64,000 bases of DNA, from the NCBI RefSeq assembly GCF_000430525.1, contig NZ_AUME01000012.1, positions 1 to 64,000 on the forward strand. The letters are read 5' to 3'. The notes under the pieces were generated by a model that ran no database searches, was not told where the DNA came from, and saw only the letters and a list, made by a program, of their open reading frames with translations. The translations under genes and the position numbers were made by a program. Shown here piece by piece: positions 25,800 through 34,079 of the stretch (its first letter is position 1; every line of letters starts with the position of its first letter). The stretch is from Prevotella corporis DSM 18810 = JCM 8529 (lineage in GTDB: Bacteria; Bacteroidota; Bacteroidia; Bacteroidales; Bacteroidaceae).

Positions 25800-26918
25800 T
25801 TAATTAGAAACCTGCTCTACCATAACATCCAATTGCCGCAACGACATCATTTTATGTTTTTTATACTTCAATGTGTTAGCTTTAAACTGGTATAATTTTC
25901 TTCTATCATAGTTTACATGACTTGTGAAAGATGTTATGGCTTTTTCATTACCAACTTTCTTCATTAGGGTTGTGAGCCGTCCATCCTTATCATTATCCGT
26001 CTTGACAACGGCTAACAACGGCTTCTCAAATACAGTTGCAAATGCCGTTCCATGAAAAGACGTTGTTATCACGAACTTGGCATGCTGAAACAGCCAAATA
26101 AACTCGCATGGTCCAATATGTTCTATGGACAGACAATGGGAATCATAGACTGTATATTTACCACCAATATAAACAACCGGTAATCCTAAGGTTTCAGCAA
26201 CATTCCTTACAATATTGTTCACTTCAGGAAACGGATTGAACATGTAATCCAAGATGTAAACTAAAAGATATGGATCATGAATATCAAGTCGAGGTTTCTT
26301 TGCTATTTTGATATAGTCTTCCTGATCCAGCAAAAGCGTTGGATCACAGACAACAGGAGCCTTTCGTCCGTCAAGCAATTCCTTGACTATCTTTTCTCCG
26401 GAGTTTTCCCGTACTGTTATATGTTTATATTGTTGTAAGTATTTTTTATAGATAGGTTTGCTCTCCTCCGGAATTGCATCTACCGCAAAACTTGACGCAT
26501 AGGATATTTTCTTCTCGTTTCTCACAAAGGAAAGTAAAAAATTAGTATCGTCTTTCATCCATAGAGGATTCCAAACTTGGTCGCTTCCTGTCATATAGAG
26601 ATCGTATACAGGAGAATCCGACAGAATAGATTCTCTGGTGTATGTCTTGTCAGATAACGCCAAGAACTGTTTGCGAAATGCTTTGAAATAGCTTTCTTTC
26701 TTTTTTGCGAAAAAAGCTCTGGTCCTCATTTCATATATTTTCTTTCTAAGAAAGAGGTTTGCCCTCATCAAAAGAGGGACATCTGTTTCATGAGGAAAGA
26801 CATAGTCTATAATCTCATTGTCATAACCCAATTTCAATAAGGCCTGCTGAAGTGCATACGCTTGTAAGGCAGAACCGAAATTGAGTACTCGATGCATGGT
26901 AATGATTCCTATTTTCAC
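25800..26918 (-). CDS. polysaccharide pyruvyltransferase family protein
   Basis: A 372-residue GT-B-like enzyme of the CsaB/WcaK family. It has GIITMHRVLNFGSALQAYAL with the N-terminal N-x-G-x-x-L-Q-x-Y pattern, YMTGSDQVWNP (about 109-119), SYASSFAVD, ITVRENSG, VVCDPTLLL, and VITTSFHGTAFATVFEKPLL at the donor site. The family transfers pyruvyl from phosphoenolpyruvate onto sugars as a ketal. In Bacteroidetes loci such proteins are very often encoded next to an F420-hydrogenase-beta-like protein, as here, with a 4-bp overlap. The exact acceptor is unknown, and members of this subgroup have not all been shown to use pyruvate. Confidence 0.87.
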   Translation of the reverse strand: MKIGIITMHRVLNFGSALQAYALQQALLKLGYDNEIIDYVFPHETDVPLLMRANLFLRKKIYEMRTRAFFAKKKESYFKAFRKQFLALSDKTYTRESILSDSPVYDLYMTGSDQVWNPLWMKDDTNFLLSFVRNEKKISYASSFAVDAIPEESKPIYKKYLQQYKHITVRENSGEKIVKELLDGRKAPVVCDPTLLLDQEDYIKIAKKPRLDIHDPYLLVYILDYMFNPFPEVNNIVRNVAETLGLPVVYIGGKYTVYDSHCLSIEHIGPCEFIWLFQHAKFVITTSFHGTAFATVFEKPLLAVVKTDNDKDGRLTTLMKKVGNEKAITSFTSHVNYDRRKLYQFKANTLKYKKHKMMSLRQLDVMVEQVSN

Positions 26919-28057
26919 TTTCCCTGTTTTTGTTTTATTTTATACTTCAATATTGATGGAATGCTCAAATAAAACTGAACTTTTGTAAGCATATCCCACG
27001 TTTTCTGGGAATGTTTCTGGCTTCGATTCAATAATACTCTTATGACAGGATATAATAATGCGTTTCCTACATTCTGCTTCATTTGCCCCTCTGCAACAAC
27101 TTCAAAAGGATGTGACCTCAAAGTGCAACGCTCCAATTCCCTTAAAATTTGTTTACCTTTTTCCGTAAAGGCTATGGCTGCACTGACGCCTTTTTCATCA
27201 TCTTTATAGGTATTTCCCCACAAATCTCCTATCCGAATATCTGCTGACGAAGCCCTATACTTGAACTTGCAATCTTTCACACAGGCCGGATTCATACACC
27301 AATCGCCTAAAAAGAGAAGGTAGAATAAATCGCCCTTCGACATTAAACTATAAACTTCCTTGGTCTTTCCTTGCAAGTTCATTGCCCATGAATCATGCCA
27401 ACCGGTCCGTTTGTTTCGCCAGGTAACCGAGCGTAAACCATCCACTTTAGGTTGGTTAATGTGTAGATAGTTATACCACATCCACATGGACGGGACACCA
27501 TGACAGAAGAAGTCCACCAATACAAAATTGTCTTCTTTTCTGAACTTTCTAACGTAACGTCGAAAAGAATCTATCTGGCAGGGTGTTCCGGTAATCACAT
27601 GCTTCTCTTTCAGATTTATAGTCTTGAAGGCTTCAAAAGTATAACTTTGAATATATTTAGAGCCTATCGATGCCTTGTAATCTTCGATATTGTCAGCTAT
27701 ATAATGCTCTGCACGTCGATTTTCTACGTTATATCTAACGCCACATGCTTTATATCCCTTACCTATTAAATATCTCCCGATTTCGAAACCTACCCCGCCG
27801 GAGGAGGCCTGCTGTCTTATATTGTCATCATTGCTCCACGAAGCATAACTTGCGGTTTCCGTATTCTCCAGACTTAATCCAGGATTGATAAAACTGCATA
27901 CATTTCGACATATTGCACAATCAATACATCGGCTTTCATCAACCTGAGGCTCGTAAAATCCGTTTTTATTTAATTTGATGGATATTGTGGTCTTGGGACA
28001 AGCTGTTGCACATACCCCACAGCCAAAACAATCTTTTACATCAGATACGTTCTTCAT
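26915..28057 (-). CDS. F420-hydrogenase/dehydrogenase beta-subunit-like ferredoxin protein
   Basis: A 380-residue iron-sulfur protein. Two CxxCxxCxxxC clusters at the N-terminus (Cys10, 13, 16, 20 and Cys44, 47, 50, 54) form a 2x[4Fe-4S] ferredoxin domain. The F420-hydrogenase beta N- and C-terminal domains follow, with ITGTPCQIDSFRRYV, VDFFCHGVPS, and an extra cysteine-containing WCMNPACVKDCKFKYRASSA before IGDLWG. Related proteins reduce F420 or flavins, but in capsule loci they accompany pyruvyltransferases and their substrate is unknown. The cysteine sets look complete. It overlaps the flippase gene by 4 bp upstream and the pyruvyltransferase by 4 bp downstream. Confidence 0.85.
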   Translation of the reverse strand: MKNVSDVKDCFGCGVCATACPKTTISIKLNKNGFYEPQVDESRCIDCAICRNVCSFINPGLSLENTETASYASWSNDDNIRQQASSGGVGFEIGRYLIGKGYKACGVRYNVENRRAEHYIADNIEDYKASIGSKYIQSYTFEAFKTINLKEKHVITGTPCQIDSFRRYVRKFRKEDNFVLVDFFCHGVPSMWMWYNYLHINQPKVDGLRSVTWRNKRTGWHDSWAMNLQGKTKEVYSLMSKGDLFYLLFLGDWCMNPACVKDCKFKYRASSADIRIGDLWGNTYKDDEKGVSAAIAFTEKGKQILRELERCTLRSHPFEVVAEGQMKQNVGNALLYPVIRVLLNRSQKHSQKTWDMLTKVQFYLSIPSILKYKIKQKQGK

Positions 28058-29586
28058 TTGTGTATAATAACCTCAATTAAATGTTTGATAGTATTTCTCT
28101 CTCCCTCGTTTAGGATAAAAGTGTAAGCAGCTAAAAAAACAAAACATGCGGGAAAAATAAAGACACTGATAAAGCGAAATGTAGGACTAACAATTTGATT
28201 CATAATCATTAATCCTATCATTAAAGAAAAAAAACCTATAAGAGTAATTGGGAGATAGGTTTTACAGATAAAACGCCTAATTGAAAGCGTCGGCATACAT
28301 TGATTCAGATTGATTAAATTGATTATACCAGAAGCTATTGGTATGTACAAACAAACTATCAAAACTAATGTATAAGAATGAAAGTATAACAGCAAAAAAT
28401 AGGCAATTGGTAAGCGAAGTAAAAATAATATACCATTGGCTACATTTACATAGCGAACATATCCGCTCGCAGTTATTGCAGTATATACCAAAGGAGTAAA
28501 ACTATTAAAAAAATTTGATATCAATGCTATCTGACAAATAGCAACAGCTCCTTCTGGTATCTCAACGAGCCACCAGCCCATTAATGTTTCCATTTCGCAA
28601 ATCACTGGTACAGAAACCAACAATATCATCAATGATGAAAATTTTGCGCCCAAATTAATGAGAAAATCTACACGCTCATAATTTTGTTGTGCGTATTCCT
28701 TTATAATCTGTGGATTAAATGCTGCTGATATGTTTCCTATAAATGAATAGAGAATGGATTGAACCTGATTAGCCACTCCAACCGCAGCATTTATAATTGT
28801 ACCGTAGAAATTATTAAATATTATATTTGTTCCTTGCTGTGACAATGTCAAAGAAGTACTGCCAAATAGAGTCCATCCAGAAAATCTTATCATCTCACGG
28901 AATATGGACCAATCTATTTGGAATATAAGTTTACTCTCTTGAAAATAATGGGTTGAATAAAAACGATAGAATATAATAACAGCAACCGTTATGAATGCGT
29001 AAAGAAGACTATAGAGGATCAAATGGTCGTATGAAGAATATAACACAATAATGGCTATGAGCAATTTCAAACATGATGTTAAAATGTCGATGGCTGCAAA
29101 AACACCAAATCGCTCATGTGAAATAATCAGCGAATTATAAGGAACCTGAAGTATACCTAAAATTGTCGAGATTACGGCAGCTTGATAAACCCAATTGGCT
29201 GCAGTTAATCTCTCAAGAGGGATCACCAACTGATAATTCACGAACCACAGACCTATTGTCTCTGCTAATACTAAAAATAATAATGATAAAACTATGTGAA
29301 TAAAAACAGCAGTAGAAAAAGTTTTTTGTAATTCTTTGAAAACGCCCTGTCCTAAACTATAGGTAAGAAATCTGGATGTAGCACCATTAAGAGCCGTGCT
29401 TACCATATTCACTAAAACCACAAACCCACCGACTATATTGTATACTCCATAATCAGAAACACCAAGAGCTTTCAGCACTACTCGTGAAGTGTAAAAGCCA
29501 ATTACCATACTTACAAACATCCGTAAGTATAGCATCATTGCATTTTTTGCAATAGCCCTATTCCCTGTCGGTCGGTGATGATACAT
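28054..29586 (-). CDS. Wzx-type oligosaccharide flippase
   Basis: A 510-residue membrane protein with about 12-14 hydrophobic helices, the usual size and shape of the MOP/PST flippases. The N-terminal RAIAKNAMMLYLRMFVSMVI and GVSDYGVYNIVGGFVVLV strings are typical of Bacteroidetes Wzx proteins, and ALNGATSRFLTYSLG follows in the second helix pair. It moves the finished undecaprenyl-linked repeat unit to the periplasm for the EpsG-type polymerase. It is the only flippase in the locus. A roughly 300-bp gap precedes it, which may hold a promoter, but I see no TAnnTTTG box. Confidence 0.9.
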   Translation of the reverse strand: MYHHRPTGNRAIAKNAMMLYLRMFVSMVIGFYTSRVVLKALGVSDYGVYNIVGGFVVLVNMVSTALNGATSRFLTYSLGQGVFKELQKTFSTAVFIHIVLSLLFLVLAETIGLWFVNYQLVIPLERLTAANWVYQAAVISTILGILQVPYNSLIISHERFGVFAAIDILTSCLKLLIAIIVLYSSYDHLILYSLLYAFITVAVIIFYRFYSTHYFQESKLIFQIDWSIFREMIRFSGWTLFGSTSLTLSQQGTNIIFNNFYGTIINAAVGVANQVQSILYSFIGNISAAFNPQIIKEYAQQNYERVDFLINLGAKFSSLMILLVSVPVICEMETLMGWWLVEIPEGAVAICQIALISNFFNSFTPLVYTAITASGYVRYVNVANGILFLLRLPIAYFLLLYFHSYTLVLIVCLYIPIASGIINLINLNQCMPTLSIRRFICKTYLPITLIGFFSLMIGLMIMNQIVSPTFRFISVFIFPACFVFLAAYTFILNEGERNTIKHLIEVIIHK

Positions 29587-29632
29587 TTTATACTTATTAA
29601 TTACTTAATTTTCTGATTTATATATTGATCTG

Positions 29633-29783
29633 TCATAGCGTAGGCTCTCTAAGAGTTGCTAAGCTTTTGTCGTTCTCAATAATCTGCTTTATCAAATTTT
29701 CAGATTCTGCACCAGTGATTTTTGCCACAACCACCACAACTTCTATGATGATTTTTTATCAAATCTAATTTACTCATATTCAT
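29633..29783 (-). pseudogene. possible small frameshifted gene in the SGNH-Wzx gap
   Basis: From the ATG at 29783 a frame begins MNMSKLDLIKN and stops after 27 residues. A neighbouring frame, one base out, runs from about 29750 to a stop at 29633 and reads like a protein helix (VAKITGAESENLIKQII, then ENDKSLATLRE). Joined, they would give about 49 residues. This could be a small gene with one indel or the tail of a lost one. No family is recognised, and the rest of the 29587-29889 gap holds nothing clear. Confidence 0.25.
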
Positions 29784-29889
29784 AATATATTGAAATAATC
29801 ATTTTTTTGAAAATAATCAAATATCAAATCTAAATCTTTAGTAAAAATAACTTTTTTACTTACAATATTTAGTATAACACAAAGTTCTG

Positions 29890-30786
29890 TCATAAAAAAC
29901 GTTCCCAGTCCTGTCTACAAGCTTTGATATCACGTATGATATCTTGGGTGAACCTTTCTGCGCCAATTCTATTTAAATGGTCCCTATCTTTATAATACTT
30001 TGTTGTCAAATAATTCTCATCTTCGGACATATCTCGAAAATGCACATCATTCTCTTTACAATATTTTTTTAGATAAGCATTAAACAATTTGTTGTTATGA
30101 TAATGACATGGAGAGATATACATGTATAATTCTATGTGTTTTGTCTTACACGTCCTTACAAGCTCGTCTAAACTTTGCTGTTCTATTGTATTTACATCCA
30201 ACTTGTCTGATGGAACCAACACGGCCCTTGTGTATTCACCATCTAAAGGAGTATATCCGTCTTTTCCACTATTTTGGCCTCTTAGGGTGCTTATTAATAA
30301 TGGGAAAAAGTTATTGTATCTATATAAATTAGATTTTAATTTTAGATTCTCTAGCCATGTATTTATTTGTTTTGCATATTTGTCTACCGTTAGTGACAAT
30401 CCATATAAATATTTGGGAACACTTGGGGTGTTGTTTAAAGAAAGTGGAGCCATATCTACAATAACCATCTTCGGCGTAGAACGAGAGAGCATTCCTTGTA
30501 AGATTAAGTTATAAAAAAACATATCCATCCCGTCTTCCCCCGCGTTATAACAGTCCATTTGAAAATGTTTATTGAGCATTTTTGGATCTATGCCATGTTT
30601 TGCCTTACTTGCTCCTAAGATTAGAATGTCGGTCTTCTCTTTCATAAGCGAATTTACAGTATGAGGAACATTAGCATTGCTTGGGGGCAGTTGTGCTAAA
30701 GTGTATCTACTTACATAGCCTACTACAACATCAATTATAACAATAGATACCAGAATTATAAAAGCCTTGTATAAAAAAGTTTTCAT
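29890..30786 (-). CDS. SGNH-hydrolase-like protein, partner of MBOAT
   Basis: A 298-residue protein with an N-terminal membrane anchor (about 5-25) and a presumed periplasmic domain. ILILGASKAKHGIDP (about 55-69) is block I of the SGNH fold with the nucleophile Ser60, YNAGEDGMDMFFYNL is block II-like, VIVDMAPLSLNNT is the third block, and DRDHLN near 267-272 provides the D-x-x-H pair. The layout is like DltD, AlgJ and PatB, which take an acyl group handed over by an MBOAT and place it on an extracellular polymer. It is encoded 6 bp after the MBOAT gene, which supports that role. The acceptor polymer is presumably the capsule, but this is inferred. Confidence 0.78.
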   Translation of the reverse strand: MKTFLYKAFIILVSIVIIDVVVGYVSRYTLAQLPPSNANVPHTVNSLMKEKTDILILGASKAKHGIDPKMLNKHFQMDCYNAGEDGMDMFFYNLILQGMLSRSTPKMVIVDMAPLSLNNTPSVPKYLYGLSLTVDKYAKQINTWLENLKLKSNLYRYNNFFPLLISTLRGQNSGKDGYTPLDGEYTRAVLVPSDKLDVNTIEQQSLDELVRTCKTKHIELYMYISPCHYHNNKLFNAYLKKYCKENDVHFRDMSEDENYLTTKYYKDRDHLNRIGAERFTQDIIRDIKACRQDWERFL

Positions 30787-30792
30787 TTTTAT

Positions 30793-32226
30793 TTAAAACT
30801 GAAAATAAATAAAAGATTTTCCTTCTAATGCTCCAAATAAAATAATATACGAAATGAGGAAAATAACAGTCATAAGTCTGACTACTGTGCAATTAGAACT
30901 CATAAAATATCTATGATGACAAAATTCATTCAACGAATCTTTCAATATCATTATTGCCGTTGAAACTAAGCCCACCGTAAAAACTCGAGGATCAATAAGC
31001 GCAATATTTCCAAACCCTTTTTCCATTTGCGAAAAAATAATACTGTAATCCAACAAAGAGTTTATACGAAAGAGTTGCCAAGCAAGGCTTACTATAATAA
31101 ACGTTAGAATGATAGACACTGCTCTCCTTAATCCTTCAGGATGGTATTTGCGACTGTGCTTTAGAATCGATTGCGACCAAAGCTTATGAGCACACAAGGC
31201 TATCCCATGCAGAAATCCCCATACCATAAAGTTGAGTGCGGCGCCATGCCACATACCACACAGAGTCATAGCTACCATTTGGTTAATATACATTCTGATT
31301 TTTCCCTTCCGGTTTCCACCCAATGGAATATAAATATAATCTCGTATCCACGAAGATAAGGTTATATGCCATTTTCGCCAAAAATCGGTTACAGAATCCG
31401 CAAAATATGGTCGATTAAAGTTTTCGGAAACCTTGATTCCCATTATTTGAGCAACTCCTATTGCCATGTTCGAATAACCATTAAAATCTGCATAGATCTG
31501 AAACGAATATAGAACTGTCGCGAACAGGATAGAAGATATGTTATGTTCTGATAAATTGTTAAATACTGCATCTGTGTAAGAAACAAGAACGTCAGCAATA
31601 CATAATTTGGTAAACATACCCCAAAGTACCCGCTTTAATCCTTCTGACACATGGCCGAAATTGATCAAACGTCGATGATACAATTGTGGAATGAAGGTAT
31701 TGGGACGATCAATGGGCCCAGACATAATCGTGGGGAAAAATGCGATATAGGTCGCGAAAGTTATAAAATCGGTTGCAGTGCTTATATTTCCCCTGCGTAT
31801 CTCAACGAGATAGCTAATTAACTTAAAAGTAAAGAAACTTATACCAAAGGGCAAAACAATCTTGAAAGTACTATAATTCGTTTGTAACCCAATCAACGAA
31901 AATAGATTGGCAAAGCCTTCTATGAAGAAATTAAGATATTTAAAGTAAAGCAGCAAAACTACTCCTAAAATAACTCCAAAGGCTGTTAATTTTGATGCAT
32001 ACTTTGATCTTTCGTGTATAGAGTGGGCTATCGCATTTCCAAGATAATAGAATATTGCAGTAACGATGAATAACAGTATAGCCATTCTCCAATCAGCCCA
32101 TCCATAAAAAATATAGGAAGCCAACAGAAGTAATACATTTTGTTTTCTTCCGCTATTAAGTAAGGTGAAATATGGCAACAATACTATAATGAAAAAGAGC
32201 CAAAAAATGATAGAATTGATAAGCAT
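30793..32226 (-). CDS. MBOAT O-acyltransferase (AlgI/DltB-like)
   Basis: A 477-residue polytopic membrane protein. It has SYIFYGWADWRMAILLF near the N-terminus, LPFGISFFTFKLISYLVE, GPIDRPNTFIPQL, FQIYADFNGYSNMAIG, NFNRPYFADSVTDFWRKWHI with the first conserved His, IYIPLGGNRKG, and GMWHGAALNFMVWGFLHG with the catalytic His. These are the signature elements of AlgI, PatA and DltB. Such proteins carry an activated acyl group across the inner membrane to a partner that esterifies the polymer. The SGNH-like gene next downstream is the likely partner. The family call is secure; the acyl group and target are not known. Confidence 0.93.
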   Translation of the reverse strand: MLINSIIFWLFFIIVLLPYFTLLNSGRKQNVLLLLASYIFYGWADWRMAILLFIVTAIFYYLGNAIAHSIHERSKYASKLTAFGVILGVVLLLYFKYLNFFIEGFANLFSLIGLQTNYSTFKIVLPFGISFFTFKLISYLVEIRRGNISTATDFITFATYIAFFPTIMSGPIDRPNTFIPQLYHRRLINFGHVSEGLKRVLWGMFTKLCIADVLVSYTDAVFNNLSEHNISSILFATVLYSFQIYADFNGYSNMAIGVAQIMGIKVSENFNRPYFADSVTDFWRKWHITLSSWIRDYIYIPLGGNRKGKIRMYINQMVAMTLCGMWHGAALNFMVWGFLHGIALCAHKLWSQSILKHSRKYHPEGLRRAVSIILTFIIVSLAWQLFRINSLLDYSIIFSQMEKGFGNIALIDPRVFTVGLVSTAIMILKDSLNEFCHHRYFMSSNCTVVRLMTVIFLISYIILFGALEGKSFIYFQF

Positions 32227-32304
32227 TTCTTGTTATTATTAACTTAGTCCCTTATATTAATATTAATGCTGATTGGTATATTTTCCCTTATAACCATTTA
32301 TCTT

Positions 32305-33273
32305 TTATGCATATTGCCCACCATAAAACATATTATTTACCCATTGGCTTCTTGATGTAAATCTTACTATATAGTAGGAGATAAAGGTGAAAACTATGCC
32401 AATAATAGGCAGTATGACCAAATCTTCAAGAACTCCTATTTCAGAAACCTGAAAAAACGGAATAGCAACAGCTAAACGTTCAAGCACGAAAATCTGAACG
32501 ACATAGATGCCCAACGTGTATTTTCCTATATTCGACAACTCATCTATCATTTTTGATGGTGAAGCAATAGAACATACAGTTTTGCATATACCTAAACATA
32601 GCATTGAACCAGCAAGCCCTACGATATATTCCGTAATGATATAGGTCGGCATTGATGTAATGGCTTGCAATGTTACTTTATCCACAGCGCGCCCTTTTCC
32701 AAGTAAGATTAAAAGAGTAAACACAATGAGTGACAAGAACGTTATTAGCTTTGTGTGTTTATCGTAACATTGATAATGTTTTCGCAAGAAATATCCGGTC
32801 CAAAAGAACAGAAGATAATAGTTTATCATCAGGCTTCCACCGTATGGGATTGCTAGCATTGCTACAGAAGATATTGCACAAGCCGTGACATCATTGCGAA
32901 TCACTTTTTTACTTATATACACCACTATATAGCAGGCAAACAGGCATTTTAGAAACCATACGCCTCCATAAAGTTCGCACATATACCCCCCCCCATTAGC
33001 ATACGCTATCGCTGCCAAAAGCAAAGAGTCTACTACAGACGGTACAAGTAGTTGTTTACACTTTTTTATCAGAAAGTGTTTGAATGGCAACAAAAATGAG
33101 CTATGAGAAAAGAAACCACACATCGTCATGAACAATGACATGTGGAAAGAATAAATGATAGGACGAACCTTGCTCTGCATTTCATCGCCAAAATAATACG
33201 CATGCCCAACGCACACTAAAGTAATCGCCAAAAATTTAGCAAGATCAAAATAGATGATTCGCTGCTTGCTCAT
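32305..33273 (-). CDS. acyltransferase family 3 with G9 tract
   Basis: A 322-residue AT3 membrane protein: IYFDLAKFLAITLVCVGHAY with Asp10, Lys13 in place of the usual Arg, and catalytic His24; then SFHMSLFMTMCGFF and GGVWFLKCLFACYIV. Several hydrophobic helices follow. It belongs to the small OatA-like branch without an extra domain. A run of nine G on the coding strand (C9 on plus, 32986-32994) lies near codon 94, in YANGGGYMC; it is in frame here, so the gene is ON in this sequence. The gene sits at the border between the glycan genes and the accessory island. Its acceptor sugar is unknown. Confidence 0.88.
   Translation of the reverse strand: MSKQRIIYFDLAKFLAITLVCVGHAYYFGDEMQSKVRPIIYSFHMSLFMTMCGFFSHSSFLLPFKHFLIKKCKQLLVPSVVDSLLLAAIAYANGGGYMCELYGGVWFLKCLFACYIVVYISKKVIRNDVTACAISSVAMLAIPYGGSLMINYYLLFFWTGYFLRKHYQCYDKHTKLITFLSLIVFTLLILLGKGRAVDKVTLQAITSMPTYIITEYIVGLAGSMLCLGICKTVCSIASPSKMIDELSNIGKYTLGIYVVQIFVLERLAVAIPFFQVSEIGVLEDLVILPIIGIVFTFISYYIVRFTSRSQWVNNMFYGGQYA
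32986..32994. repeat. C9/G9 homopolymer tract inside acyltransferase
   Basis: Nine C on plus at about codon 94 of the acyltransferase at 32305-33273. This is the longest C or G run I found in the window, and a candidate slippage site. Confidence 0.9.
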
Positions 33274-33399
33274 TATCTATATGTTTCTGTATTAAAAGTT
33301 TTCTGCGATAAAACACGGAGCGATGTGTAATTCAAAATTCATAATTATTCGCAGCACTTTCTCCACGATCGGTGCCACATATTAATTACTGTTCTTTTA

Positions 33400-34071
33400 C
33401 TAAAGCACGGAATCTAAATCTATGGAACAAGAACTCCTGCCTTTCGGAACTTCAATATGCCTGACAACAAGGTTAATGGGCTTTATCCGTTGTGCCACAT
33501 TCCATGGCTTCCACTGAAATGTACAGTCATTCAACATCACTTGTTTGTCTTTTATCAATTTTTCGTTTAGTGCATAGAGTGAGCGTTTATAAAGCTCCAT
33601 CACCATTTCTTTTTTTGCCAATTTATAACTGCTATTATCTGTCACACTTGAAGTGGGAGGATAGCTAATTATAAGACCTATTTCCTGATAATCATTTATA
33701 TCAAAACCGTCTATTCCGCAGCAAAGCAGTTTGTATCTTATATCTGATATGGCTATTTGCATGATCGCTCTTTTGTTAAAGTTAGATTTAAGTTCAACAA
33801 ATAATATATAATTTGTCCCATCTTTTTCCAACAAAAAGATACCATCACATTCACAAGAGAAACTAAGATCCTTCGAAACCTTGCAAAAAATGTCCTTACA
33901 GTTTTTGAGAAGTTCCTTACTGACTTCTGTTATTGTTCCGTGAAAACAAAACTCACATTCTTTCAATTTTCCAGTCTCTACTTGTGTCTCCGATTTTACT
34001 ATTCGACCGGAATGCTGCGTAAAATAAGACTTTTGGTAGATTGAGTTTTGTAAAGTATCAATAGATATCAT
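33400..34071 (-). CDS. PD-(D/E)XK-nuclease-like protein paired with ATPase
   Basis: A 223-residue protein I do not recognise as a named family. It has a plausible PD-(D/E)XK core: Glu49 in GTITEVSKELL on the first helix, Asp76 in SCECDGIFLLE, Glu93-x-Lys95 in ILFVELKSN, and a following helix AIMQIAISDIRYKLL with the Gln/Tyr pattern seen after the core in many such nucleases. The ExK strand is strong; the rest is inference. The start is 8 bp after the stop of the ATPase gene, so the two are one operon. Together they look like a two-gene defence or DNA-processing cassette. An alternative is a non-catalytic DNA-binding partner of the ATPase. Confidence 0.6.
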   Translation of the reverse strand: MISIDTLQNSIYQKSYFTQHSGRIVKSETQVETGKLKECEFCFHGTITEVSKELLKNCKDIFCKVSKDLSFSCECDGIFLLEKDGTNYILFVELKSNFNKRAIMQIAISDIRYKLLCCGIDGFDINDYQEIGLIISYPPTSSVTDNSSYKLAKKEMVMELYKRSLYALNEKLIKDKQVMLNDCTFQWKPWNVAQRIKPINLVVRHIEVPKGRSSCSIDLDSVL

Positions 34072-34079
34072 TTCCCCCG

